From contig JAJFTY010000139.1 of the NCBI GenBank assembly GCA_021372695.1, positions 1 through 64,000 on the forward strand: DNA of 64,000 bases, in the 5' to 3' direction. The notes beneath the pieces are model-generated. The model was not told the DNA's origin. It made no database searches and saw only the letters and a list, made by a program, of their open reading frames with translations. Origin of the DNA: Deltaproteobacteria bacterium. Lineage in GTDB: Bacteria > Desulfobacterota > Syntrophia > Syntrophales > UBA5619. This document shows positions 8,998-17,913 of this stretch, piece after piece; the stretch's first letter is position 1; each line of letters opens with the position of its first letter. The translations under genes were made by a program, and so were the position numbers.

Positions 8998-10572
8998 ATG
9001 AAAGAAAATGGTTTTCAGAAACTCTGGAAGACGGAAGACTGGTGGTCGGTATGGCTTGGACTCGGTCTCGTCCTTGTAGCCATTGTCGCCCTGTGGCTGG
9101 GCACCTCCATCAAGGGATGGGCGGTGCTTCCCGGCAAGGTGAGCGATTTCGCCAGCGTCGGGACCGATCTGGCGAAGAATTTCGGCGGTTATCTGACCAT
9201 CTTCATCGTGCTTGGCGTGGTCTTCAGTTTCTCCATGAAGCTCATGGGCCACAAGCTGGGCCATTTCATCCCCGGATTCATCATCCTTTTCGTCGGCGCC
9301 CTGATCATCTTCTACCTGGCCAGTCTCCAGGTCATGAAAGACTTCAACATCGAGGCCCCTCTTCTGGCCCTCCTCATCGGCCTGATCATCTCCAACATCT
9401 GGAAGATGCCTGATTGGCTGAAGGTCTCCCTGCGGACGGAATACTACATCAAAACCGGTATCGTCCTTCTGGGGGCGACCCTGCCGGTCACCGTCATCGT
9501 CAAAGCCGGTCCGGCCGCCCTGATGCAGGCCACCATCATCTCGGTCTGCACCTGGTTTGCGATTTATCTGGCCGCGACAAGGATTTTCAAGCTGGAACCC
9601 CAGTTCGGTGCAGTCCTGGGCACCGGGGGGGCCATCTGCGGCGTCTCCGCGGCCATTGCCGTGGGCGGCGCGGTGAAGGCCAAGAAGGAGCACATCTCGA
9701 TCACCATCGCCATCGTTACAGTCTGGGCGATCGTCATGATCTTCGTCCTCTCCTTCGCCATGAAGCAGCTCGTTCCGGACACCGTTTCCCCCGGCGTGGC
9801 AGGCGCCATCATCGGCTCATCGGAATTCGCCGATGCAGCGGGGTTTGCCGTGGCCGCTGAGCTCGCCACCCGTTTCGGCGATGCCCCCATCCAGACCTTC
9901 ACCCTGATGAAGGTCATCGGCCGCGACATCTGGATCGGGATCTGGTGCCTCATTCTGGCCTTTGTCTCCTGCATGTACTGGGAGGCCTGTGAGGACGGGA
10001 AGCGGAGCACCGTCGGCGCCGGGGTCATCTGGGAGCGCTTCCCGAAGTTCGTGATCGGATTCTTTGTCGCCTGCCTCGTGGTCAGCTACGTCACAACGCT
10101 GACGCCGGCCGACTATCTGGGCAAGGCCAAATGGGAGGGAAAATTCAAAGGGAAGGACTACAAGGCGGATTTCTCGCAGTTCCAGGTCCCGCCGGAGTTG
10201 GCCGATCGGCTGAAGGTGGATGCTGAGAAGAAGACCCTGACTTTCAAGGGGGCGCTGGCGGGGGATGAACTCAAGGCCCTCAAGTCCAAAGTCACCGACC
10301 CGGGCCAGATCGCGGCGATCAGCCAACTCGCCGCAAGCACGAACTGGGAAGACAGCGTCCTGAATCCCAACGTCATCGGGCCGATCAAGAATCTCCGCAC
10401 CTGGGCCTTCGTGCTCTGCTTCCTCTGCATCGGCCTTTCCACACGCTTCAAGGAGATGTTCACCTTCGGGATGAAACCCTTCTGGGCCTTCACCATTGGG
10501 GTTTGCGTCAATGTCCCGCTGGGTGTCATCCTCTCCACGCTGGTGTTCGCCGATTACTGGTCGAAGCTTTAG
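8998..10572 (+). CDS. YeiH-family (UPF0324) putative sulfate/anion exporter with soluble insert
   Basis: Multi-helix inner-membrane protein of the YeiH/putative sulfate exporter family, recognised by LRTEYYIKTGIVLLGATLPVTV, GTGGAICGVSAAIAVGGAVKAK and the tail LSTRFKEMFTFGMKPFWAF (shared family blocks). It is 524 residues, much longer than the usual ~340. The extra length comes from additional N-terminal helices and a soluble stretch of about 90 residues before the last two helices (roughly 365-455, Lys-rich, no Cys). It is encoded directly upstream of dsrA on the same strand, so export or uptake of sulfite or another sulfur oxyanion is plausible; the family's substrate is largely untested. 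AGGAAGGAG precedes the ATG. Confidence 0.8.
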   Translation: MKENGFQKLWKTEDWWSVWLGLGLVLVAIVALWLGTSIKGWAVLPGKVSDFASVGTDLAKNFGGYLTIFIVLGVVFSFSMKLMGHKLGHFIPGFIILFVGALIIFYLASLQVMKDFNIEAPLLALLIGLIISNIWKMPDWLKVSLRTEYYIKTGIVLLGATLPVTVIVKAGPAALMQATIISVCTWFAIYLAATRIFKLEPQFGAVLGTGGAICGVSAAIAVGGAVKAKKEHISITIAIVTVWAIVMIFVLSFAMKQLVPDTVSPGVAGAIIGSSEFADAAGFAVAAELATRFGDAPIQTFTLMKVIGRDIWIGIWCLILAFVSCMYWEACEDGKRSTVGAGVIWERFPKFVIGFFVACLVVSYVTTLTPADYLGKAKWEGKFKGKDYKADFSQFQVPPELADRLKVDAEKKTLTFKGALAGDELKALKSKVTDPGQIAAISQLAASTNWEDSVLNPNVIGPIKNLRTWAFVLCFLCIGLSTRFKEMFTFGMKPFWAFTIGVCVNVPLGVILSTLVFADYWSKL

Positions 10573-10640
10573 GGTCGCCTTGACGAATGGCGGTTGGATG
10601 GCCAGGCCGTCGCCTCGGCCATCGGACCGTGGCAGCAACA

Positions 10641-10675
10641 ATCGTGAGAGCACCTGTGGTGCTCTCTGTCACGAT
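10641..10675 (+). promoter_or_regulatory. Strong hairpin in the dsrA leader
   Basis: Between the YeiH-type gene and dsrA lies a perfect 9-bp stem, GAGAGCACC-tgt-GGTGCTCTC (10646-10666). Outer arms ATCGT/ACGAT extend it with a bulge. There is no T-run, so a simple intrinsic terminator is unlikely. It could separate the dsr transcript from the transporter gene, stabilise the dsr mRNA 5' end, or act as an attenuator. Confidence 0.5.
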
Positions 10676-10730
10676 CTACCCGGCAGCGCCGATCGTCCGG
10701 ACGCTGGGAGAAAGAGTGGAGGTGTTGATG

Positions 10731-11921
10731 ATGGCAAAAAAACAGACGCCCCTTCTGGATCAGCTGGAAGGGGGAAAGTGGCCCAGCTTCGTCAAAGACA
10801 TGAAGCAGGCCGCCGAGAAAAGCCCCATGGCGGAGGACCTCCTGGGGCAGTTGGAGCTTTCCTACAAGGACAAGATCGGCCACTGGAAGCATGGGGGCAT
10901 CGTCGGCGTCAAGGGCTACGGGTCCGGCGTGATCGGACGGTACTCGGACCGCCCCGACCTCTTCCCGAATGTCCAGGCCTTCCACACCCTCCGGGTCAAC
11001 CATCCGACGGGGTGGTTCTACAAGACCGATGCCCTGCGCCGCCTCTGCGATGTGTGGGACAAGCACGGCAGCGGACTTACGAACATGCACGGCTCCACGG
11101 GGGATGCGATCCTCCTGGGGACGACGACGGACCACATCCAGCCCTTGTTCGACGACCTGACCGAGGCGGGATTCGACCTCGGCGGTTCGGGCTCCGCCCT
11201 CCGGACCCCGAGCGCGTGCGTGGGCCCCGGGCGCTGTGAATGGGCCTGCATCGACAGCCTCGACGCCTGCTACAATATCACCATGGACTTTCAGGACAAG
11301 ATCCACCGTCCGATGTTCCCCTACAAGTTCAAGATCAAGATCTCGGCCTGTCCGAACGACTGCGTCGCCTCGATCGCCCGGTCGGACCTGGCCGTGATCG
11401 GCACCTGGAAGGGGGACATCCGCATCGACCAGGCGGAGGTTCAAGCCGCCGCGGCAGCGGGCCTCGACATCCAGAAGGAGGTCTGCGACCTCTGTCCCAC
11501 GAAGTGCATGGAGTTGGATGGAAAGAAGCTCAAGATCTACAACGAGGACTGCACGCGGTGCATGCACTGCATCAACCTGATGCCCAAGGCCCTCCGGCAG
11601 GGGGAGGAAAAGGGGGCCGCCATCCTCATCGGCGGCAAGGCACCCATCCTGCAGGGGGCGCTTCTCTCCTGGGTCATCGTACCGTTCATGAAGATCACGC
11701 CGCCTTACGACGAACTGAAGGACCTGGTCCTCAAAATCCAGGACTGGTGGGACGAAAACGCCAAGTCCCGGGAGAGGCTGGGCGAACTGGTCAAGCGCCT
11801 GGGAATGAGGACCTTCCTGCGGGCGGTCGGGCTGCCCGCGGTGCCGCAGATGGTCAAGGCGCCGCGTGCGAACCCCTACGTCTTCTTCTGGCCCGAGGAA
11901 ATCAAAAAGGAGGTGAAGTGA
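10731..11921 (+). CDS. dsrA: Dissimilatory sulfite reductase alpha subunit
   Basis: DsrA pairs with DsrB as an alpha2beta2 siroheme-[4Fe-4S] enzyme that reduces sulfite, passing the sulfur to DsrC as a trisulfide. In the 396-residue protein the siroheme/cluster cysteines appear in [11 protein letters not shown] (about residue 163) and SACPNDC (about 205). An inserted ferredoxin domain carries CDLCPTKC and [14 protein letters not shown] (about 252-285). I chose the second of two tandem ATGs because GGAGG is 8 bases before it; the ATG at 10728 would leave 5. The frame is open further upstream, but that part matches no family sequence. First gene of dsrABDN-C-MK-MKJOP, and 1 base from dsrB. Confidence 0.97.
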   Translation: MAKKQTPLLDQLEGGKWPSFVKDMKQAAEKSPMAEDLLGQLELSYKDKIGHWKHGGIVGVKGYGSGVIGRYSDRPDLFPNVQAFHTLRVNHPTGWFYKTDALRRLCDVWDKHGSGLTNMHGSTGDAILLGTTTDHIQPLFDDLTEAGFDLGGSGSALRTPSACVGPGRCEWACIDSLDACYNITMDFQDKIHRPMFPYKFKIKISACPNDCVASIARSDLAVIGTWKGDIRIDQAEVQAAAAAGLDIQKEVCDLCPTKCMELDGKKLKIYNEDCTRCMHCINLMPKALRQGEEKGAAILIGGKAPILQGALLSWVIVPFMKITPPYDELKDLVLKIQDWWDENAKSRERLGELVKRLGMRTFLRAVGLPAVPQMVKAPRANPYVFFWPEEIKKEVK

Positions 11922-11922
11922 G

Positions 11923-12984
11923 ATGGCCAAGACGGATATCGGCCCCCCTGATTACAAGACGATGCTTCCCCCCGTCATTGCGCGGAATTACGGGAAGTGG
12001 CGCTACCACGAAATCCCGCAGCCCGGTTGCATGGTCCACACGGCGGAATCGGGTGAAAAGCTCTACACGGTCCGCGCCGGCTCGCCGCGGCTTCTTTCGA
12101 CGGAACACATCCGCGAGATCTGTGCGATCGCCGACCAGTATTCGGACGGCTTCCTGCGCTTCACGAGCCGTCACAATATCGAATTCCTCCTCTCCGACAA
12201 AGAGAAAGTCGCACCGCTGCTTATGGAACTGAAGAAGCGCGGCTACCCCGTCGGCGGGACCGGCCATGCGATCTCGAACATCGTCCACACCCAGGGGTGG
12301 GTCCACTGCCATACGCCGGCCACGGACGCCTCGGGTCCGGTCAAGGCCCTGATGGACGAGATCTACGACTATTTCGTCACGATGAAGCTTCCCAACCACG
12401 TGCGGATCGCGCTCGCCTGCTGCCTGAACATGTGCGGTGCCGTCCACTGCTCGGATATCGCCATCCTCGGCGTCCACCGGACGGTGCCCAAGCCGGACAA
12501 CACCCGGGTCCCGAACATCTGCGAGATCCCCTCCACGGTGGCCTCCTGCCCCACGGGCGCGATCCGCGGGGACATGAAGAACAAGACCGTCACGGTCAAC
12601 GACGAGAAGTGCATGTACTGCGGCAACTGCTACACGGTCTGCCCGGCCATGCCCATCGCCGATCCGGAAAACGACGGGATCTCCATCTGGGTCGGGGGCA
12701 AGGTCTCCAACGCCCGGACCCCGCCGGCCTTTTCGAAGCTGGCGATTCCCTACCTCCCGAATAACCCGCCGCGGTGGCCGGAAGTCGTCGATGCCGTGAA
12801 GAACATCATCGAAGTCTACGCCAGCCACGCCCGGAAGCACGAACGGGTCGGGGAGTGGATCGAGCGGGTCGGGTGGGAGAGGTTCTTCACCCTCACGGGA
12901 ATCCCGTTCACCGACAAGCACATCGACGATTTCGATCTGGCCACGGACACCTTCCGGTCGTCGATGCAGTACAAATGGGAGTGA
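11923..12984 (+). CDS. dsrB: Dissimilatory sulfite reductase beta subunit
   Basis: Beta subunit of DsrAB and the one that usually carries the catalytically active siroheme. The Cys motif [15 protein letters not shown] (about residue 165) supplies cluster ligands. A ferredoxin domain follows with [10 protein letters not shown] and [14 protein letters not shown] (about 209-242). Its length, 353 aa, is typical. AAGGAGGTGA sits before the ATG, inside the end of dsrA, so the two are translationally coupled. The companion dsrD gene argues for the reductive, not the sulfur-oxidising, type. Confidence 0.97.
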   Translation: MAKTDIGPPDYKTMLPPVIARNYGKWRYHEIPQPGCMVHTAESGEKLYTVRAGSPRLLSTEHIREICAIADQYSDGFLRFTSRHNIEFLLSDKEKVAPLLMELKKRGYPVGGTGHAISNIVHTQGWVHCHTPATDASGPVKALMDEIYDYFVTMKLPNHVRIALACCLNMCGAVHCSDIAILGVHRTVPKPDNTRVPNICEIPSTVASCPTGAIRGDMKNKTVTVNDEKCMYCGNCYTVCPAMPIADPENDGISIWVGGKVSNARTPPAFSKLAIPYLPNNPPRWPEVVDAVKNIIEVYASHARKHERVGEWIERVGWERFFTLTGIPFTDKHIDDFDLATDTFRSSMQYKWE

Positions 12985-12986
12985 TC

Positions 12987-13250
12987 ATGGGCGAGGATCT
13001 GAAGTCACGCGTTATCGCGACGTTCAACGAAAAGTCCTGCGGGGACAAGAAGATGTTCTATGTCCGCGACATCACGCGGTGGTTCCCGGGAGACGACCGG
13101 CACGCCGTCCAGAACATCCTCAAGGAACTGATCGACGCGGATATCCTCCGCTACTGGTCGAGCGGCAGCACGACCTACATCATGCTGACGGAATTCTTCC
13201 CGAAGGAAGAGGGAAAGTGTGCCGAATCAGAAGGATCAGCGGCGGATTGA
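12987..13250 (+). CDS. dsrD: DsrD, winged-helix allosteric activator of DsrAB
   Basis: Small (87 aa) winged-helix protein found with reductive dsrAB; in Archaeoglobus/Desulfovibrio work DsrD stimulates sulfite reduction by DsrAB. The conserved core is visible: DKKMFYVRDITRWFPGDDRH, then NILKELIDADILRYWSSGST and TTYIMLTEFF. The ATG is 2 bases after the dsrB stop, with GGAG just before it in the end of dsrB. The C-terminal tail (KCAESEGSAAD) is variable. A marker of reductive rather than oxidative sulfur metabolism. Confidence 0.95.
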   Translation: MGEDLKSRVIATFNEKSCGDKKMFYVRDITRWFPGDDRHAVQNILKELIDADILRYWSSGSTTYIMLTEFFPKEEGKCAESEGSAAD

Positions 13251-13275
13251 AACGAAGGGGGCAGGGGATGCCCCG

Positions 13276-14730
13276 ATGAACCGCCCCTGCCCCCGGCTGG
13301 TCCTGGCCGCCCTTCGGGGCGGCGCGGGGAAGACCACCCTTTCCGTGGCCCTGGCCGTCGCATTGCGCCAGCGGGGGCTCGGGGTCGTTCCGTTCAAGAA
13401 GGGGCCCGATTACATCGACGCCGCCTGGCTCTCCCAGGCGGCGGAGGGGCCCTGCTATAACCTGGATACCTTCCTGATCGGGCGGGAACAGGTGGTCCGT
13501 TCTTTCTCACGGCGCGCGCGGGCCGGATCCTTCTGCCTGATCGAGGGGAATCGGGGGCTCTACGACGGCATGACGACCGAAGGGGAGCACAGCACGGCGG
13601 AGCTCGCGAAGCTGCTCCATGCCCCGGTGATCCTGGTGGTCGACTGCGACAAGGTCACGCGGACCGCGGCCGCAATGGTGCTGGGTTGCCTGCATCTCGA
13701 CCCGGCAGTGGACATCCGGGGCGTCATCCTCAACCGGGTGGGGGGAAGCCGCCACGGGGCGATCGCCCGGGAGTCCGTCGAGAAGATCTGCCGGCTCCCC
13801 GTTCTCGGTGTCGTGCCGAGGATGGGCGACGTGAATTTCCCGGAGCGGCATCTTGGCTTGATTCCTCCCCAGGAGCACGAACTCGTCCGGGAGGCCCTGA
13901 CGAGGGCGGGGCGGGTCGCCGAGGAGCACCTGGACCTGGAAGAGCTGATCCGGATCGCAAGGGAGGCCCCGCCCTGGGAGAGCGATGCGCTTCCGGGCTT
14001 CGTCCCGCCAAAGGCGGAGGTCGGACAACCGGTCCGGATCGGCGTGATCCGGGATGCGGCTTTTCAGTTCTACTACCAGGAAAACATCGAGGCGCTGGCC
14101 GACGGCGGCGCCCGGGTCATTGAAATCAGCGCCCTGAAGGACGAGAGCCTGCCCGAGATCGATGCCCTGTACATCGGCGGCGGGTTCCCCGAAACGCAGG
14201 CTGAGCAGCTCTCCCAAAACGCCAGATTCCGCCGCTCCCTTCGGGAGGCCGCGGAAAACGGCCTCCCCGTCTATGCCGAATGCGGGGGGTTCATCTATCT
14301 GGGAGAATCCCTGAAGGTCGGCGATGCCTGCCATCCGATGGCGGGCGTCCTGCCGGTCGCTTTCAGCCTGGAAAAGCGTCCCCAGGGCCACGGATACACG
14401 GTCCTCGAGGTGGAAAGGGAGAACCCCTTCTTCCCGGTAGGCGCGACCTTGAAAGGTCATGAGTTCCACTACTGCCGGATTCTCTCCTGCGGAGCCGGCG
14501 AGGGACGAATGGCCTTCCGGATGAAGCGGGGGACGGGGATGGATGGCCGCCATGACGGCCTGATCGGCAACCAGGTGCTGGCCGGCTTCTCCCACCTGCA
14601 TGCGCTGGGTGCACCCCTCTGGGCCGAGGCCATGATCGGCGCGGCCCGAAGATACAGGGAGGATCGGCTCGGCGGGCCGGCCCCCTGCTTTTGCGGTCAA
14701 CAGGAATTGGCAAGGGCCAAAAAGAAATAG
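13276..14730 (+). CDS. dsrN: DsrN, cobyrinate a,c-diamide synthase-like siroheme amidase
   Basis: CobB/CbiA-type ATP-dependent amidotransferase. In dsr operons this gene (dsrN) is thought to amidate siroheme to the siroamide used by DsrAB. It shows an N-terminal P-loop (GGAGKTTLSVALA) and FKKGPDYIDAAWLS. The C-terminal glutaminase domain has its nucleophile Cys in YAECGGFIYLGESL and the catalytic His in AGFSHLHALG. I prefer the ATG at 13276 (GGGG 8 bases before; the protein then starts just ahead of the P-loop). A GTG at 13219 in the same frame would overlap dsrD and add 19 charged residues. 484 aa. Confidence 0.92.
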   Translation: MNRPCPRLVLAALRGGAGKTTLSVALAVALRQRGLGVVPFKKGPDYIDAAWLSQAAEGPCYNLDTFLIGREQVVRSFSRRARAGSFCLIEGNRGLYDGMTTEGEHSTAELAKLLHAPVILVVDCDKVTRTAAAMVLGCLHLDPAVDIRGVILNRVGGSRHGAIARESVEKICRLPVLGVVPRMGDVNFPERHLGLIPPQEHELVREALTRAGRVAEEHLDLEELIRIAREAPPWESDALPGFVPPKAEVGQPVRIGVIRDAAFQFYYQENIEALADGGARVIEISALKDESLPEIDALYIGGGFPETQAEQLSQNARFRRSLREAAENGLPVYAECGGFIYLGESLKVGDACHPMAGVLPVAFSLEKRPQGHGYTVLEVERENPFFPVGATLKGHEFHYCRILSCGAGEGRMAFRMKRGTGMDGRHDGLIGNQVLAGFSHLHALGAPLWAEAMIGAARRYREDRLGGPAPCFCGQQELARAKKK

Positions 14731-14750
14731 AAATTTAGGAGGTTATGGAA

Positions 14751-15071
14751 ATGCCCACGATTGAACTGAACGGTAAGACTTACGAAGTGGATGAAGATGG
14801 GTTCCTGCAGGAGCTTGACAAGTGGAGCGAGGAGTTTGCCCAGGCCTATGCCAAATCGGAGGGGATCGAGGGTCCCCTGACGGAAGAGCACTGGAAGATG
14901 ATCCACTATCTGCGCGATTACTACAAGCAGTTCGGCATCGCCCCCATGGTGCGCAAAGTTCTCAAGGACAACAAGATGGACATGAAGAAACTCTACGAGC
15001 TCTTCCCGACCGGACCGGCCAAGGGCGCCTGCAAACTGGCAGGGCTCTCCAAGCCGACAGGGTGCGTCTGA
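14751..15071 (+). CDS. dsrC: DsrC sulfur carrier protein
   Basis: Small sulfur-trafficking protein. It takes the sulfite-derived sulfur from DsrAB as a trisulfide between two C-terminal cysteines, and this is then reduced by membrane DsrMK(JOP). Both are present, Cys94 and Cys105, separated by ten residues (CKLAGLSKPTGCV), so it is a true DsrC and not a TusE/RspA-type relative. The upstream ATG at 14745 is only 2 bases from AGGAGG, while the ATG at 14751 is 8 bases away and gives the usual MPTIELNGKTYEVDEDGFL start, so I use 14751 (106 aa). Confidence 0.96.
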   Translation: MPTIELNGKTYEVDEDGFLQELDKWSEEFAQAYAKSEGIEGPLTEEHWKMIHYLRDYYKQFGIAPMVRKVLKDNKMDMKKLYELFPTGPAKGACKLAGLSKPTGCV

Positions 15072-15072
15072 C

Positions 15073-16020
15073 ATGGGATTCTACATCTTGTCCTATCTCT
15101 GCATCGCGGTGTTCGTCCTGGCGGCAGGCTACCGGGTTTATGTGCAGTTCTCCCTGCCCCTCCATGTCCGCTGGGAGATCTACCCCGTCCAGCACGAAAC
15201 GGCCGCCAGGGCCGCTTATGGCGGCTCCTACATGGAAGAGATCGACTGGTGGGAAAAGGGGCGGGAGAAATCGTGGCTGACGGAGCTCTGCTACATGGCG
15301 CCGGAGATCCTGCTCATCCGGGGGCTTTGGCGGGAAAACAGGGGCCTGTGGCGGCTCTCCTTTCCCTTCCACTTCGGCCTCTACCTGGTGATCGCGACCT
15401 TCGTGCTGCTCCTGGTCCACGCCGGCTTCGCCCTCTGGGATGCTGCTTTCCTGGCCGCCGGGAACGCTTTTCGGACCCTCCTGGACGGCCTCATCGCCGT
15501 CATGGGATGGGGCGGCCTGGTGCTTGGGACGATTGGCTCCCTGGGGCTTCTCTACCGGCGATGGACCGACCCGGAGTTGAAAAATTACTCCGCCCCGAGC
15601 GACTTTTTCAATCTCGTCTTCATCGGCCTTTTCTTCCTTTCCGGACTGATCAGCTGCCTCTCCGACCCGCTTCTGGAAGGCGCGAAGGCCTATGTGCTCG
15701 GCCTGCTGACCGGGGGGCGGGCCCCGGCCGGGTACGCAGCGGGCGCAAGCGCTGCGGGAGTGGTGGCCATCGTCACGGCCTCGCTCCTGGCGGCGTACAT
15801 CCCGCTCACCCACATGTCCCATATGTTCATGAAGTATTTCTTCTACCACAAGGTCAAATGGGACGATGCGCCGAACCGGCCGGGCGGCGAAATCGAGGCC
15901 GGCGTCCGGAAGAATCTCGAACTGAGGCCGACCTGGGCGGCAGGACATGTCGGAGCGGATGGAAAGAAGTCCTGGCTCGACATCGCCTGTTCGGCGCCGG
16001 GGCAGGAGAAGAAGAAATGA
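15073..16020 (+). CDS. dsrM: DsrM-like membrane cytochrome b (first, short DsrMK module)
   Basis: NarI-like membrane subunit predicted to bind heme b and oxidise menaquinol, passing electrons to the DsrK-like protein encoded next. It has about six membrane helices in 315 residues with candidate heme His in FPFHFGLYL and in ITHMSHMFMKYFF-like context (PLTHMSHMFMKYFFYHKVKW). It differs clearly from the second DsrM at 17914: an N-terminal segment with EEIDWWEKGREKSW and no conserved SPTRNLANDSRM-type tail. It looks like the HmeC/TmcC-like branch seen where DsrMK occurs without JOP. The gene starts 1 base after dsrC and overlaps dsrK by 4 bases. Confidence 0.85.
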   Translation: MGFYILSYLCIAVFVLAAGYRVYVQFSLPLHVRWEIYPVQHETAARAAYGGSYMEEIDWWEKGREKSWLTELCYMAPEILLIRGLWRENRGLWRLSFPFHFGLYLVIATFVLLLVHAGFALWDAAFLAAGNAFRTLLDGLIAVMGWGGLVLGTIGSLGLLYRRWTDPELKNYSAPSDFFNLVFIGLFFLSGLISCLSDPLLEGAKAYVLGLLTGGRAPAGYAAGASAAGVVAIVTASLLAAYIPLTHMSHMFMKYFFYHKVKWDDAPNRPGGEIEAGVRKNLELRPTWAAGHVGADGKKSWLDIACSAPGQEKKK

Positions 16021-17630
16021 AAATGCCTCTGAAGCCTGCCGATCTGGCCGCGCCTTCCGAACGCCTCTGCCACATCGAGCCGGGCGACCTTACCCCGTTG
16101 CCTCCCCCTTATGAGGATTTCAACCAGACCGCGATCCCGCCCCTGAAGCCGGAGAAGGTCAAGACCATCGAAGCCTCCCTGGACGATACCGTGGCCATCG
16201 GAATTCCCAAGCCTGCCAGCAGCGAAGAGGAAGAGGAGTGGGTCCGCCGGTTTCTGGAAGGTCTGAAGAAGCTCTTCGAAAAGGAGAACAACTGGACCTT
16301 CCTCCAGCCGCTCATGCTCTCGATGGAACACTGCGCGAAGTGCCAGACCTGCTCCGATGCCTGTCCCGTCTACGAGATGAGCGGCAAAAAGGAGATCTAC
16401 CGGCCCATGTTCCGCGCCGAGGTGCTGCGCCGGATCTACAACAAGTACCTCAAGCGGGGCGGGAAGATCACCGCCAAATGGACCGGCGACATCGACCTGA
16501 ACTGGACGCTGATCGCCCGGCTCGCCGAGCTTGCCTACCGCTGCACCCTCTGCCGCCGCTGCGCCGCGGTCTGCCCGATCGGCGTGGACAACGCGCTCAT
16601 CAGCCACGAGATCCGCAAGCTCTTTTCCCAGGAGATGGGGATCGCCCCCAAGGAGATCCACGATAAGGGGACCGTCCAGCACCTCCGCGCCGGCTCCTCC
16701 ACCGGCATGACCCCGCCGGCCGCGAAGGACAGCATGGAGTTCATCCGGGAGGAGATGGAGGAGATCACGGGCTACAAGGTCGAGATCCCCTGGGATGTCG
16801 AGGGGGCGGACATCCTCCTGATCCACAACGCCGGGGAGATGCTCGCCTGGCCGGAGAACGTGGGGGCCTTCGCCATCATCTTCAACGCGGCCGGGATCTC
16901 CTGGACGATGTCGTCCGAGGCGCTGGGCTACGACGCCGTAAACTACGGCCTGTGGTACGACGACGTCCAGTTCTCCCGCGTCGCCGTCAAGCACGCGGAC
17001 ATCGCCCGGCGCCTGAAGGTCAAGAAGATCCTCATCGGCGAATGCGGCCACGCGCACAAGGCCCTGACGGTCATTGCCGACCGCCTGCTCACGGGGGAGC
17101 TCAACGTGCCGCGCGAATCCGCCATGGTGACACTGGATGCGATCGTCCGGTCGGGGAAGATCAAGTTCGACCCGAAGCGGAATGATTTCCCGGTCACCCT
17201 GCACGACCCCTGCAACATCGTCCGGGCCATGGGGATCGTGGAGCCCCAGCGGCGGATCCTCAGGAAGCTCGCGCCGCGGTTCCGGGAGATGACGCCCCAC
17301 GGCGTGGACAACTACTGCTGCGGCGGGGGATCGGGCTTCGCCATCATGTCAGGCCATAATTTCGCCGAGTGGCGCTATCTCGTCAGCAGCCGGAAAAAGT
17401 TCCTCCAGATCCTCCAGGCCTTCAAGGACGAACCGCAGGAGGTGCCGAAATATGTCTGCGCCCCCTGTTCGAACTGCAAGGGGTCCATCCGGGACATCTT
17501 CGGCTATTTTCATGCCGAGGAGAGGAGCCGCCTCTATTACGGAGGGCTTGTAGAACTGATCGTGAACGCCATGGCCGACATGAAGAAACCGATCATCCGG
17601 TTCGGCGATGAGCCGTCGTGGAAGGTGTGA
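16017..17630 (+). CDS. dsrK: DsrK-like heterodisulfide-reductase-type Fe-S protein (first module)
   Basis: HdrD-like cytoplasmic subunit expected to reduce the DsrC trisulfide with electrons from the adjacent membrane protein. Two [4Fe-4S] ferredoxin motifs (CAKCQTCSDACPVY, CTLCRRCAAVCPIG) are followed by CCG-domain cysteines in LHDPCNIVRAMGI, NYCCGGGSGF and CAPCSNCKGS, the pattern that holds the noncubane catalytic cluster. 537 aa. The ATG overlaps the previous stop (ATGA) with GGAG 9 bases before it. This pair sits between dsrC and the canonical dsrMKJOP genes. The second DsrK is only distantly similar, so this is a paralogous module, not a recent duplicate. Confidence 0.88.
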   Translation: MKMPLKPADLAAPSERLCHIEPGDLTPLPPPYEDFNQTAIPPLKPEKVKTIEASLDDTVAIGIPKPASSEEEEEWVRRFLEGLKKLFEKENNWTFLQPLMLSMEHCAKCQTCSDACPVYEMSGKKEIYRPMFRAEVLRRIYNKYLKRGGKITAKWTGDIDLNWTLIARLAELAYRCTLCRRCAAVCPIGVDNALISHEIRKLFSQEMGIAPKEIHDKGTVQHLRAGSSTGMTPPAAKDSMEFIREEMEEITGYKVEIPWDVEGADILLIHNAGEMLAWPENVGAFAIIFNAAGISWTMSSEALGYDAVNYGLWYDDVQFSRVAVKHADIARRLKVKKILIGECGHAHKALTVIADRLLTGELNVPRESAMVTLDAIVRSGKIKFDPKRNDFPVTLHDPCNIVRAMGIVEPQRRILRKLAPRFREMTPHGVDNYCCGGGSGFAIMSGHNFAEWRYLVSSRKKFLQILQAFKDEPQEVPKYVCAPCSNCKGSIRDIFGYFHAEERSRLYYGGLVELIVNAMADMKKPIIRFGDEPSWKV

Positions 17631-17638
17631 CCCGTGCG

Positions 17639-17890
17639 ACGTTTTGAGACCTTTGAAAATTGCGATCCCTCCGCGCGCTGGATATTATTTCGACCCTGCC
17701 CTTCGGCAAGCTCAGGACAGGCTATGGGTTGGCATCTGTCATGGTGAGCCTGTCGAACCACTCGCGCTTCGCGCTCAAACAGTCGTCTTTGCGGGCGCTC
17801 CGCTGCGGGGGCAGGGTACCCCGAAAAATCTCCAATGCGCGCTTCCGGGATACGATTTCCAAGTTGTGCCAAGGTCTCGTTTTGTGAATG
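17639..17890. repeat. Palindromic, MITE-like element between the two dsrMK modules
   Basis: About 250 bases with imperfect inverted ends: GAGACCTT...AAAATTGCGATCCC...GCGCGC on the left, and its reverse relative at 17830-17888. It also carries the widespread short palindrome CAAGCTCAGGACAGGC (17706-17721) with GGTGAGCCTGTCGAACC (17743-17759). The right half (CCCCGAAAAATCTCCAATGCGCGC) resembles parts of the elements at 49.7 and 56.4 kb. It contains no gene. It leaves dsrM without an obvious Shine-Dalgarno sequence. Confidence 0.6.
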
Positions 17891-17913
17891 TGAGCGATAA
17901 CAAAAGTGCCGAT

